Of a DNA stretch of 31,297 nt, positions 13,670-20,540 are shown piece by piece. Position 1 is the stretch's first letter; every line of letters begins with the position of its first letter. The notes beneath the pieces are model-generated. The model was not told the DNA's origin, ran no database searches, and saw only the letters and a program-made list of their open reading frames with translations. The stretch is from Clostridia bacterium BRH_c25 (lineage in GTDB: Bacteria; Bacillota_A; Clostridia; Lutisporales; Lutisporaceae), in assembly GCA_001515955.1 (NCBI GenBank), contig LOES01000116.1:1-31297 (forward strand), read 5' to 3'. The position numbers and the translations under genes were made by a program.

Positions 13670-14803
13670 TTAGAGTACCTCCTCTATCTTCCTGATTATC
13701 TCTTCAGGATAAATAATCTCACCGTTTACCTTGTTGACTCTTTCAATTTTGGTTATGTTATTGCATATTCTTTCTACTTCAAAAACCAGCTGTCCAAGGT
13801 TCATTTCTGCTACTACGATGGTCCCAATCTTTTCAGCCAGCTCTCTAAGCCTTTTTTCCGGGAAAGGCCAAATGGAAATCGGTCTGAATATACCCGCCTT
13901 AATGCCGTTTTTTCGCAGAGTGTTCATTGCAGATTTTGCAGCTCTGGCCACACAGCCGTATGATAGTATCAATACCTCTGCATCTTCCGTATTTTCTTCT
14001 TCCCAGGATATAATATCATCCTTATGCTCTTCTACTTTATTGCAAAGCCTTCTTATTAGTTTATCCGCTACTGCACCACTGTTGCTTGGAAAACCTGTTT
14101 CATCGTGTACAAGCCCTGTAACATGATATCTGTAGCCGGTGCCAAAATCAGCCATCGGGGGTATTAAATCCTCTTCAGCCTCGTAGGGCAGATATTCCTC
14201 GCTGCTGCATTCCGGTCTTTTCCTGTCTATTATTTCAATTTCTGAAGGGTCAGGTAACTGTACTTTTTCTCTCATATGTCCTATTACTTCATCCATCAGG
14301 AGTATTACAGGGGTTCTATACCTTTCAGCCATATTAAAAGCCTTTACAGTCAAATCAAAGGTTTCCCTTACTGATGAAGGTGTAAGCGCTATTACAGGAT
14401 GATCTCCATGGGTTCCCCATCTTGCCTGCATTACTTCCCCCTGTGCCGGTGATGTTGGCAGGCCTGTGCTTGGGCCTCCTCTCTGGACATTTACTATTAC
14501 ACAAGGCACTTCTGCAATTGCAGCATAGCCTATATTTTCCTGTTTGAGAGAAAAACCGGGTCCACTGGTTGCAGTCATACTCTTTGTACCTGTAAGAGAA
14601 GCGCCTATAACAGCAGCCATACCTCCGATTTCATCTTCCATCTGAATAAACCTTCCGCCTACTATCGGCAGCTTCTCTGCAGATAGTTCCGCTATTTCTG
14701 TAGATGGTGTTATAGGGTAGCCTGCATAGAATTTCATTCCGGCAGCAATCGCACCTTCAACGCAAGCTTCATTTCCTTGCATTAACCTAACCTTGCTTTT
14801 CAT
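13670..14803 (-). CDS. korA: 2-oxoacid:ferredoxin oxidoreductase, alpha subunit
   Basis: The 377-residue alpha subunit begins MQGNEACVEGAIAAGMKFYAGYPITPSTEIAE, followed by QMEDEIGGMAAVIGASLTG and TATSGPGFSLKQENIGYA, the classic pyrimidine-domain motifs. QRGGPSTGLPTSPAQGEVMQARWGTHGD and a C-terminal transketolase-like domain with NLGQLVFEVER follow. Together with korB it forms the thiamine-dependent core. ATG has a GGGAGG site and overlaps the korD end by 17 bp. Single alpha and beta genes with a separate small ferredoxin match 2-oxoglutarate oxidoreductase of anaerobes, which feeds succinyl-CoA and reduced ferredoxin or runs in reverse for 2-oxoglutarate synthesis. Confidence 0.92.
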   Translation of the reverse strand: MKSKVRLMQGNEACVEGAIAAGMKFYAGYPITPSTEIAELSAEKLPIVGGRFIQMEDEIGGMAAVIGASLTGTKSMTATSGPGFSLKQENIGYAAIAEVPCVIVNVQRGGPSTGLPTSPAQGEVMQARWGTHGDHPVIALTPSSVRETFDLTVKAFNMAERYRTPVILLMDEVIGHMREKVQLPDPSEIEIIDRKRPECSSEEYLPYEAEEDLIPPMADFGTGYRYHVTGLVHDETGFPSNSGAVADKLIRRLCNKVEEHKDDIISWEEENTEDAEVLILSYGCVARAAKSAMNTLRKNGIKAGIFRPISIWPFPEKRLRELAEKIGTIVVAEMNLGQLVFEVERICNNITKIERVNKVNGEIIYPEEIIRKIEEVL

Positions 14804-15026
14804 TCTTCTTCCTCCCTACATATATCGCATAATCCGGACACCTGAGTTCACACATTCCGCACTGTATGCACTTATCAACATCTGGCATTACTACCTTGTC
14901 ATTTTCAAGTGCCAGAGCCTTGGTAGGACAAAATGCAACACAGATACCGCAGCCTTTGCACCACGCAGGTTTGATTACTACTTTACCATTATCTGTTTCC
15001 CCTGCTTTAACGTCCTTATTCTTCAT
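14787..15026 (-). CDS. korD: 2-oxoacid:ferredoxin oxidoreductase, delta (2x[4Fe-4S] ferredoxin) subunit
   Basis: A 79-residue ferredoxin with two complete CxxCxxCxxxC clusters: Cys23/26/29/33 and Cys53/56/59/63, the second run ending in CPDYAIYVG. It passes electrons from the thiamine centre to free ferredoxin. I choose ATG 15026, preceded by GGAGGT at 8 nt. The open frame extends to 15116, but that part has no ribosome site, overlaps repeats and lies in the leader. First gene of the korDABC-rpiR operon. Confidence 0.92.
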   Translation of the reverse strand: MKNKDVKAGETDNGKVVIKPAWCKGCGICVAFCPTKALALENDKVVMPDVDKCIQCGMCELRCPDYAIYVGRKKNEKQG

Positions 15027-15059
15027 TTCCCCGACCTCCAAAAACATTCTTTGAGATAA

Positions 15060-15123
15060 TGCAATTTTTATTTCATTTTTTAGGGCAATAATAAAATTTT
15101 GCAATTTTCCCTTCATTTTTTAG
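15060..15123 (-). repeat. Tandem 24-nt repeats in the kor leader
   Basis: Two copies of a 24-nt sequence (15060-15083 and 15100-15123, 21 of 24 identical) lie 40 bp apart between the kor promoter and korD. Each begins TGCAATTTT and ends TTCATTTTTTAG on the plus strand. The upstream copy reaches the -10 region and the predicted start site. Placement suggests binding sites for a regulator, possibly the operon's own RpiR protein, but no palindrome is obvious. Confidence 0.5.
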
Positions 15124-15150
15124 TATATATGAAAATATAGTCTAATGCAA
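15122..15150 (-). promoter_or_regulatory. Promoter of the kor operon
   Basis: On the minus strand, TTGCAT (15150-15145), a 17-nt spacer and TATACT (15127-15122). The start would be near 15115, giving a leader of about 90 nt that contains both repeat copies. Confidence 0.6.
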
Positions 15151-15212
15151 TATTGAAAAGCAAATTAATTGCATATTTTTACTAAGTTATATGTAAATAC
15201 TGCTACTATGTA

Positions 15213-15380
15213 CTAGGTTTCATATATGGTTATTATTCTCCTGTTCCCATTTTTTCTTATTCCAAAAATTAGATTTTTATCTTTTAAGGACTTGTTCAAA
15301 AAATCCACAACATTATATAGCTCCTCGCCCTCATCAAATTCTTTGACTGCTTTCAGCTTCAGCTCTTCTTTTTTTGACAT
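15213..15380 (-). CDS. Small YpmA/DUF4264-like protein
   Basis: A 55-residue reading frame not obvious in a long-ORF scan. It begins MSKKEELKLKAV, contains LYNVVDFLNKSLKDKNLIFGI and ends RIITIYET. The pattern (Y-x-VVD-x-LN-xx-LK-x-K-x-L-x-FG, then TIY near the C-terminus) resembles Bacillus YpmA, a small protein of unknown function (DUF4264). ATG 15380 is preceded by AAAGGAG at 11 nt. It is divergent from the plus-strand gene at 15488. Stop codon and spacing to the kor promoter are clean. Confidence 0.72.
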   Translation of the reverse strand: MSKKEELKLKAVKEFDEGEELYNVVDFLNKSLKDKNLIFGIRKNGNRRIITIYET

Positions 15381-15487
15381 TGGGTTTTCAGCTCCTTTCT
15401 ATTCTTCAAGTAATATGCTAAGCACTAATTATATTACATCCGGGTCATACCTCATATGTTGCACATAATATGAAAGGGGGGATATGT

Positions 15488-15949
15488 ATGCCAAATGGCT
15501 TAACTGCATTAGATTCAAATCATCCGGCGGAAAACACAAGCCAGGATGATTTATTTGAACTGGAATTAATCAGGGATGATATAATAAGCGATATACTCTT
15601 TCTCATAGGAACTCTAATATCTATTCACGTAAACTTTGAAGCAGAAAAGGAAATAGTCTGCCCTGAAGAAACGCAGACTTCCGTTCAGAGTACAGCCGCA
15701 GTGGAAGCTACACGTATTGGGCGGATAATCATAGTTATCCTGCTTTTTCTTGCAGGAACGATAATAATTGCATATACCACTTATTCCAGATTAAGCAAAC
15801 AAAAAGCTGAACTCAGTGAAAGCTCCGGTCAAGTAGTTTTAAATAATATCAAAGGCGGTGAATTAGTACTCGCCGGACTCCTTGTCAGAATAGCCGGCTA
15901 TGTATTATCTTATGCGGGATCCCGCATCAGGGCTGAAAATCCTGTTTGA
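15488..15949 (+). CDS. Unrecognised small membrane protein
   Basis: A 153-residue protein that I do not recognise. After an acidic, soluble N-terminus come three hydrophobic stretches: about 36-51, 79-98 (clearest, IIIVILLFLAGTIIIAYTTY) and 124-142. The second is followed by the basic SRLSKQK. ATG 15488 has a strong AAAGGGGGG site at 6 nt; an upstream ATG at 15470 would put that site inside the gene. It is one of only two protein genes on the plus strand. Its last 23 bp overlap the end of surE on the opposite strand. Confidence 0.72.
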   Translation: MPNGLTALDSNHPAENTSQDDLFELELIRDDIISDILFLIGTLISIHVNFEAEKEIVCPEETQTSVQSTAAVEATRIGRIIIVILLFLAGTIIIAYTTYSRLSKQKAELSESSGQVVLNNIKGGELVLAGLLVRIAGYVLSYAGSRIRAENPV

Positions 15950-16706
15950 AGCTCCAATCCTTAAGCCTGTTTATATCCTCATAGCCTGTAAAGTCGACAT
16001 TCAATGGAGTTATTGAGACATATCCGTTCCTTACAGCATATATGTCGGTATCCACCCCTAGTTCGTCTTCTATAAGCTCCCCGGCAAGCCAGTAATAGCT
16101 ATCCCCCCGGGGATCCTTCCGTTCCTCAAAATTGTTCTTGTACTTTTTCACCCCCAGCTTTGTTATCTTTGTTCCCATCAGCTCTTTGACATCTTTTATT
16201 TCCGGAATGTTTATATTCAGCAATGTACCAACTCCGGACCCATATTCCAGAACTTGCTCTATAATATCTGCAGCAACCTCGGCGGCAGGTGAAAAATCAG
16301 TCTCTCCATGCTTCTCGTAAGACACTGCTATAGACGGTATTTTAAAAATCGAGCCTTCAATAGCAGCAGATACTGTTCCTGAGTATATTATATCCGTTCC
16401 CAGGTTTTCCCCATCGTTAATGCCTGATACAATGAGATCAGGCCGTGATCCCAACAGTGTTTCTACACCTAGCTTTATACAGTCTGCAGGTGTACCGTTT
16501 ACCCACCATGCTTCAATATCCAGATCATAGAGCTTTATCTTCCTGCATCTTAATGGCTGATGCATGGTAATGGCATGGCCTGTGGCACTCTGCTCCTTAT
16601 CAGGGGCAACAACTGTCACCTTACCCAGCCTTGTCATTCTCTTAGCAAGCTCATATAATCCCCGGGAATAAATTCCATCATCATTTGAAATAAGTATGTT
16701 TAGCAT
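15927..16706 (-). CDS. surE: 5'/3'-nucleotidase SurE
   Basis: Metal-dependent phosphatase that removes phosphate from nucleoside 5'- and 3'-monophosphates and short polyphosphates, linked to stationary-phase survival. The 259-residue protein shows the metal-site residues Asp9-Asp10 (SNDDG), Ser40 (KEQSATGHA) and Asn97 (SGINDGENLG), plus NGTPADCIKLG and SGTVSAAIEG. Residue spacing matches the E. coli enzyme. ATG follows AGGAGG at 6 nt. It is single and convergent with the membrane protein gene at 15488. Confidence 0.95.
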   Translation of the reverse strand: MLNILISNDDGIYSRGLYELAKRMTRLGKVTVVAPDKEQSATGHAITMHQPLRCRKIKLYDLDIEAWWVNGTPADCIKLGVETLLGSRPDLIVSGINDGENLGTDIIYSGTVSAAIEGSIFKIPSIAVSYEKHGETDFSPAAEVAADIIEQVLEYGSGVGTLLNINIPEIKDVKELMGTKITKLGVKKYKNNFEERKDPRGDSYYWLAGELIEDELGVDTDIYAVRNGYVSITPLNVDFTGYEDINRLKDWSFKQDFQP

Positions 16707-16804
16707 TTGTGTCCTCCTAAAATATAATTTATAACATTAATCACAGTTTAATTGCATTCCAATATGGTTATACTAAATTCAGTTTGTGCTGCGCAGGTGA
16801 TATA

Positions 16805-17443
16805 ATGATACAGATAGATGATGCAGGAAGCGGCAGCTTGGTTGGCGGCACCTGCATCGGCGTGTTGAGAAAGGAAACAGGTGAATACCACTACGAAATT
16901 ATTCCTGTACACTTGTTCGACGAAGCCAACTTTAAAAATAAAACGTATATATATTATACTACAGAAATTGTAAAGAATGCTTTTAAAGAGCTTTCAGTAA
17001 AAAAGAAGGAAAAAATATTTATCTGCCAGGGTTATATGTTTGAGGATACAAGAAAATATATGAGTCAGGCAAATTATAACTTTTCCAATTCCAAAATAGA
17101 AGAGCCACTTCAGTCACTTATAGAAAAAACCTTTGAAAACTATACCATATCCCTGGGCTTGCCAAGGGACTTCATAACATACACAAAATATCCCTTCCAT
17201 TTCCATAGGCTGCTGAAATGGGTATATGCCGATTATGACAACCGTATAAAGCTTTGCAAGACCGGCTGGAAGAGCTGGCACAAATACAGCAATATTGAAG
17301 TGGAAGTATATTATGATAAGCTGTTGAAAAGCAACTTCGTCTGTCTAAAGTGCGGCAAGAAAATATCCGATAACTCCAGCGTAAAAGTCATTAAATTTTT
17401 TTCTAACCGGAACAATTATGTGTATGTACATAAGCACTGCTGA
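16805..17443 (+). CDS. Unrecognised protein with RNase HII-like N-terminus and C-terminal zinc-ribbon-like motif
   Basis: A 212-residue soluble protein on the plus strand. The N-terminal IDDAGSGSLVGGTCIGV (4-20) resembles the RNase HII signature IDEAGRGxLAGPVVAAxV, including two adjacent acidic residues (Asp5, Asp6) and the glycine spacing. This hints at an RNase H-like fold. The rest (for example LPRDFITYTKYPFHFHRLLKWVYADYD) is not RNase HII as I know it. The C-terminus has CxxC (180-183) and HKHC (209-212), possibly a zinc site. ATG 16805 follows AGGTGAT; an ATG at 16784 has no good site. Function is unknown to me. Confidence 0.8.
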   Translation: MIQIDDAGSGSLVGGTCIGVLRKETGEYHYEIIPVHLFDEANFKNKTYIYYTTEIVKNAFKELSVKKKEKIFICQGYMFEDTRKYMSQANYNFSNSKIEEPLQSLIEKTFENYTISLGLPRDFITYTKYPFHFHRLLKWVYADYDNRIKLCKTGWKSWHKYSNIEVEVYYDKLLKSNFVCLKCGKKISDNSSVKVIKFFSNRNNYVYVHKHC

Positions 17444-17514
17444 CGATGAATGGTTACGCATTGCGCGTTACGGGTTACGCGAGTTTAGCAAGGCTTTGGG
17501 GCTATTTATGCGAA

Positions 17515-17550
17515 CAGCCATGTTATAGAATGTATTCTATAACATGGCTG
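17515..17550. terminator. Long perfect palindrome between convergent genes
   Basis: Two 17-nt arms (CAGCCATGTTATAGAAT and its complement) are separated by 2 nt, between the plus gene ending at 17443 and oadA ending at 17559. Location suggests a bidirectional terminator, but there is no T-run on either side. Next to it, at 17454-17480, is a GC-rich stretch built of the words GTTACGC, GCGTTACG and GGTTACGCG. Confidence 0.5.
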
Positions 17551-17558
17551 CTTATAAA

Positions 17559-18956
17559 CTATACCGGGTATGTCTTATCAGCTTTATCGACCAGATTGCT
17601 GTCTATGCCATATTTCTTTGCCTGTCTGTCCTTGAAGAATTTAAGAGCCACGGTCGGGAATAGTGCATAGCTTAGTACATCCTCTTCCTGCTCGTAGTAC
17701 TCCTTCATTTCCTGCTTCACCGACTCAAGCTGCGGCTCCAGCAAGTCTGCCGGCCTACAGGTTATAACTTCCTCGCCTCCAATAATTGTCTTTCTTATTT
17801 CCTCAGAAATGGGAACACTCGGTTTTCCGTATTTGCCTCTGACATATTCTTTTATTTCATTAGGTATCATTTTATATCTGCTGCCTGATACCACATTAAA
17901 AACCGCCTGAGTGCCCACGAACTGGCTTGAGGGTGTTACTAGAGGCGGGTAACCCAGATCCTCTCTGACCCTCGGTACCTCTTTCAGCACTTCACCGTAC
18001 TTATCCATTGAATTGGACTGCTTCAACTGAGACATCAGATTGGAAAGCATTCCACCCGGCACCTGATAAGAAAGTACATTTGTATCCACATTAAAAACAT
18101 TTACATTTAATAATCCGTTAGCAATATATTTTTCCTTTATCCCTTTGAAGTGATCGGCTATTTCACACAGTAATTCCAAGTCCAGACCGGTGTCATACTC
18201 CGTACCCTTCAATGTAGCAACCATCGGTTCAGTAGGTGGTTGTGAGGTTCCAAGGCCGAAGGGGGACATTGCAGTATCAATTATATCGACACCTGCTTCG
18301 ATTGCCTTCAAATAAGTCATATCCGTCATACCGCTTGTAAAGTGTGTGTGCAGCTGTATCGGTATGCTGATATGCTCCTTTAATGCTTTAATAAGCTCAT
18401 ATCCGTAATAAGGAGCCAGTATTCCCGACATATCCTTTATGCAAAGAGAGTCACAGCCCATGTCCTGCACTTTCTTTGCCAGTTCAACATAAAGCTCTAT
18501 ATTATGAACAGGGCTTATGGTATATACAACAGTGCCTTGAGCCTGTCCACCATACTTTTTGGTGGCTTTTACTGCTGTTTCAATATTTCTCAAATCGTTC
18601 AGCGCATCAAATATTCTTATTATATCTACACCATTTTTTATTGAGAGCCTGACAAACTCTTCAACCACATCATCGGAATAGTTCTTATACCCGAGAATAT
18701 TCTGTCCTCGAAGGAGCATTTGCAGCTTTGTGTTCTTAAGCTTTGATTTGATAACCCGAAGCCTTTCCCATGGATCTTCATCAAGGAATCTGAGACATGC
18801 ATCGAAGGTAGCTCCACCCCACATTTCCAATGAGTGATAGCCCACCTTATCCATCATTTCAAGAACGGGAAGCATTTCGTCTGTTCTCATCCTCGTAGCG
18901 ATAAGGGACTGATGACCGTCTCTCAATACTGTTTCAGTGATTTTAATTTTTGCCAT
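17559..18956 (-). CDS. oadA: Carboxyltransferase subunit of oxaloacetate decarboxylase / transcarboxylase 5S type
   Basis: Biotin-dependent carboxyl transfer between oxaloacetate/pyruvate and biotin. The 465-residue protein has the TIM-barrel signature TVLRDGHQS (metal-ligand Asp13), MLLRGQN, the carbamylated Lys174 in CIKDMSG and metal-ligand histidines in LHTHFTSG (203-205), followed by the post-barrel PYC/OADA domain. It stops before a biotinyl (AMKM) domain, so it needs a separate biotin carrier protein. Neither a carrier nor an OadB/OadG membrane subunit nor a biotin carboxylase is in this window. Start ATG has GGAGG at 10 nt. Upstream lie CGCG-centred palindromes that may be operators. 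Confidence 0.9.
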   Translation of the reverse strand: MAKIKITETVLRDGHQSLIATRMRTDEMLPVLEMMDKVGYHSLEMWGGATFDACLRFLDEDPWERLRVIKSKLKNTKLQMLLRGQNILGYKNYSDDVVEEFVRLSIKNGVDIIRIFDALNDLRNIETAVKATKKYGGQAQGTVVYTISPVHNIELYVELAKKVQDMGCDSLCIKDMSGILAPYYGYELIKALKEHISIPIQLHTHFTSGMTDMTYLKAIEAGVDIIDTAMSPFGLGTSQPPTEPMVATLKGTEYDTGLDLELLCEIADHFKGIKEKYIANGLLNVNVFNVDTNVLSYQVPGGMLSNLMSQLKQSNSMDKYGEVLKEVPRVREDLGYPPLVTPSSQFVGTQAVFNVVSGSRYKMIPNEIKEYVRGKYGKPSVPISEEIRKTIIGGEEVITCRPADLLEPQLESVKQEMKEYYEQEEDVLSYALFPTVALKFFKDRQAKKYGIDSNLVDKADKTYPV

Positions 18957-19064
18957 GAGTATTCATCCTCCCATCAATAGTTCAGCATATATTGCATATA
19001 TTCTGAAACATAATATTTATTCTATATATAACATATTTCAAAATAAAAATATACATGTAATATA

Positions 19065-19112
19065 TATTTCGCGAAATACATTTTATATTCTTTATTCAAA
19101 TTTCGCGTAAAT
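19065..19112. promoter_or_regulatory. Candidate operator: CGCG-centred palindromes upstream of oadA
   Basis: A perfect 14-bp palindrome, TATTTCGCGAAATA (19065-19078), and a partial copy, ATTTCGCGTAAAT (19100-19112), have centres 34 bp apart. They stand out in a 239-bp gap of more than 75% A+T. On the minus strand a TATAAA (19087-19082) lies between them, so a factor bound to both would frame a promoter for oadA. The -35 is weak, so promoter position is uncertain. I do not recognise the cognate regulator. Confidence 0.45.
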
Positions 19113-19195
19113 GTTTCCTTGAATGTTATTGAATTCGCACTTTGCCCAAAATAATTATTTTTGTGCGTTCAATTTAGCAAATAATGATATATTTT

Positions 19196-19642
19196 CTATT
19201 TGTGTGAACAAGGCCTGAAATAATCCTTCAGAGAAACCTTATAGCATTTCCGGGCATTTATATCTCCCAGTACTTCCTTTATCTCATTCATGGAAGACTT
19301 GTTTTCTGTCTCTTCAAAGCCCATTGCTTTCAGGAAGTCTTCGCAAATTCCTGCTGCATATACCTCCCCTATACCTTTCCGATCTGCTATATTAAGCAGT
19401 GACTTTGTTATTGCACCACCCAGCTTTTTTCTTCTATGGTTTTCGTCTACAATCACCCAACTCATGTAGCCTTTACCATTTAATGGTACAAGACAGCCGC
19501 AGCCGCATTTTATATTATCATTCTCACATATCAGGATGTTTTCAATATTTGACAGCAGCTTGACCCCTGTGCCGACCTTCTCTGCAGCAAGCTCCATAAC
19601 GAAGCTTATGTCCTCCGGTCTTATCTTTCGTATCTGAAGCAT
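19196..19642 (-). CDS. GNAT-family N-acetyltransferase
   Basis: A 148-residue acetyl-CoA-dependent acetyltransferase. It begins MLQIRKIRPEDISFVMELA, has the beta-strand pair around CGCGCLVPLNGKGYMSWVIVDENHRRKKLGGAI (acetyl-CoA pyrophosphate loop RRKKLGGA) and a closing segment EDFLKAMGFEETEN. Substrate is unknown. I choose ATG 19642, 1 bp after the rluB stop, with GGGGG at 8 nt; an in-frame TTG lies at 19657. It is coupled to rluB. Confidence 0.85.
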   Translation of the reverse strand: MLQIRKIRPEDISFVMELAAEKVGTGVKLLSNIENILICENDNIKCGCGCLVPLNGKGYMSWVIVDENHRRKKLGGAITKSLLNIADRKGIGEVYAAGICEDFLKAMGFEETENKSSMNEIKEVLGDINARKCYKVSLKDYFRPCSHK

Positions 19643-19643
19643 G

Positions 19644-20420
19644 TTAAAAACCCCCAAGTGTTTTTAGATATTTTATTTCCGATTCATCAAGATATCGCCA
19701 TTCGCCTGCTTTTAAGGAGCCTAATCCAATTTTCCCAATTTTTATACGCTTCAGCCTTATAACCTCATGTCCTGCTGCAGAACACATTTTCCTTACCTGC
19801 CTGTTCTTTCCTTCATGTATGGTAATGTCTACAATACTGCTGTTCCCCCTTTTTCTGACTATTTCCAGCCTGGCAGGAGCTGTGACATAATCTTCTATTG
19901 CCATTCCTCCAGCAAAGGCTACAATATCATCCTTGTTCATCTCCCCACGCACCAAGGCTCTGTATGTTTTTTCAATGTTGTGCTTTGGGTGTGTAATTCT
20001 GTATGTGAGATCGCCATCGTTGGTAAGAATAATAAGCCCTTCGGTATCATAGTCCAGACGGCCAATAGGAAAGACCCTGATGCTTACACCTTTCACAAGA
20101 TCCAAGACAGTGCGGCCAATAGGAAAGACCCTGATGCTTACACCTTTTACAAGATCCAAGACAGTGGGCCTCCCGAATTGATCCTTTGCACTGGTTATAT
20201 AGCCTGTCGGCTTGTTCAGCAAAATGTACAGCTTTGTGTCCGGGCTTTTAACAATTCTCCCGTCTACTTCGATGGTGTCCTTTTCCTTATCTATCCTGCA
20301 GCCCTGTTCAGTAATCAATCGGCCATTGACCTTCACTTTTCCTTCTGCTATCAGCTCTTCACATTTGCGTCTGGAGGCCACTCCAAACTCCGACATAACC
20401 TTTTGTAGTCTCTCAGTCAT
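19644..20420 (-). CDS. rluB: RluB-family 23S rRNA pseudouridine synthase with internal tandem duplication
   Basis: Converts a uridine of 23S rRNA (position 2605 by E. coli number for RluB) to pseudouridine. The 258-residue protein has an N-terminal S4 RNA-binding domain (about 1-48), LLNKPTGYITS, the catalytic GRLDYDTEGLIILTNDGDL (Asp123) and EGKNRQVRKMC near the C-terminus. Residues 86-103 (TVLDLVKGVSIRVFPIGR) are repeated exactly at 104-121, just before the catalytic loop. The normal family sequence has this block once. The frame is kept, but an 18-residue insertion here could impair activity. GGAG precedes ATG 20420. Confidence 0.9.
   Translation of the reverse strand: MTERLQKVMSEFGVASRRKCEELIAEGKVKVNGRLITEQGCRIDKEKDTIEVDGRIVKSPDTKLYILLNKPTGYITSAKDQFGRPTVLDLVKGVSIRVFPIGRTVLDLVKGVSIRVFPIGRLDYDTEGLIILTNDGDLTYRITHPKHNIEKTYRALVRGEMNKDDIVAFAGGMAIEDYVTAPARLEIVRKRGNSSIVDITIHEGKNRQVRKMCSAAGHEVIRLKRIKIGKIGLGSLKAGEWRYLDESEIKYLKTLGGF
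20059..20166 (-). repeat. 54-bp in-frame tandem duplication inside rluB
   Basis: Units 20059-20112 and 20113-20166 are identical except for one base (C at 20094, T at 20148), a synonymous change. Near identity points to a recent event, or to an assembly error that would have to include one substitution. Confidence 0.97.
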
Positions 20421-20540
20421 TCTCCCCCTACTCCTCGCCTTAAAAAAATCTTTGGGATATACCCAGCTTAAGGTTACCTGCTATAATATAAATACTCTTT
20501 AGGAATAGTGTACTTATTCTGCTAAAGCTGAAGCTTTTTT

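Noticed and set aside
14787..15116. 109-residue version of the KorD ferredoxin
   Set aside because: The extra 30 residues are encoded by the repeat-containing leader without a ribosome site; the ATG at 15026 is well placed.
15450..15480. SigE-like promoter (TCATA...CATAATAT) for the gene at 15488
   Set aside because: The predicted start would fall within the ribosome site, leaving no leader.
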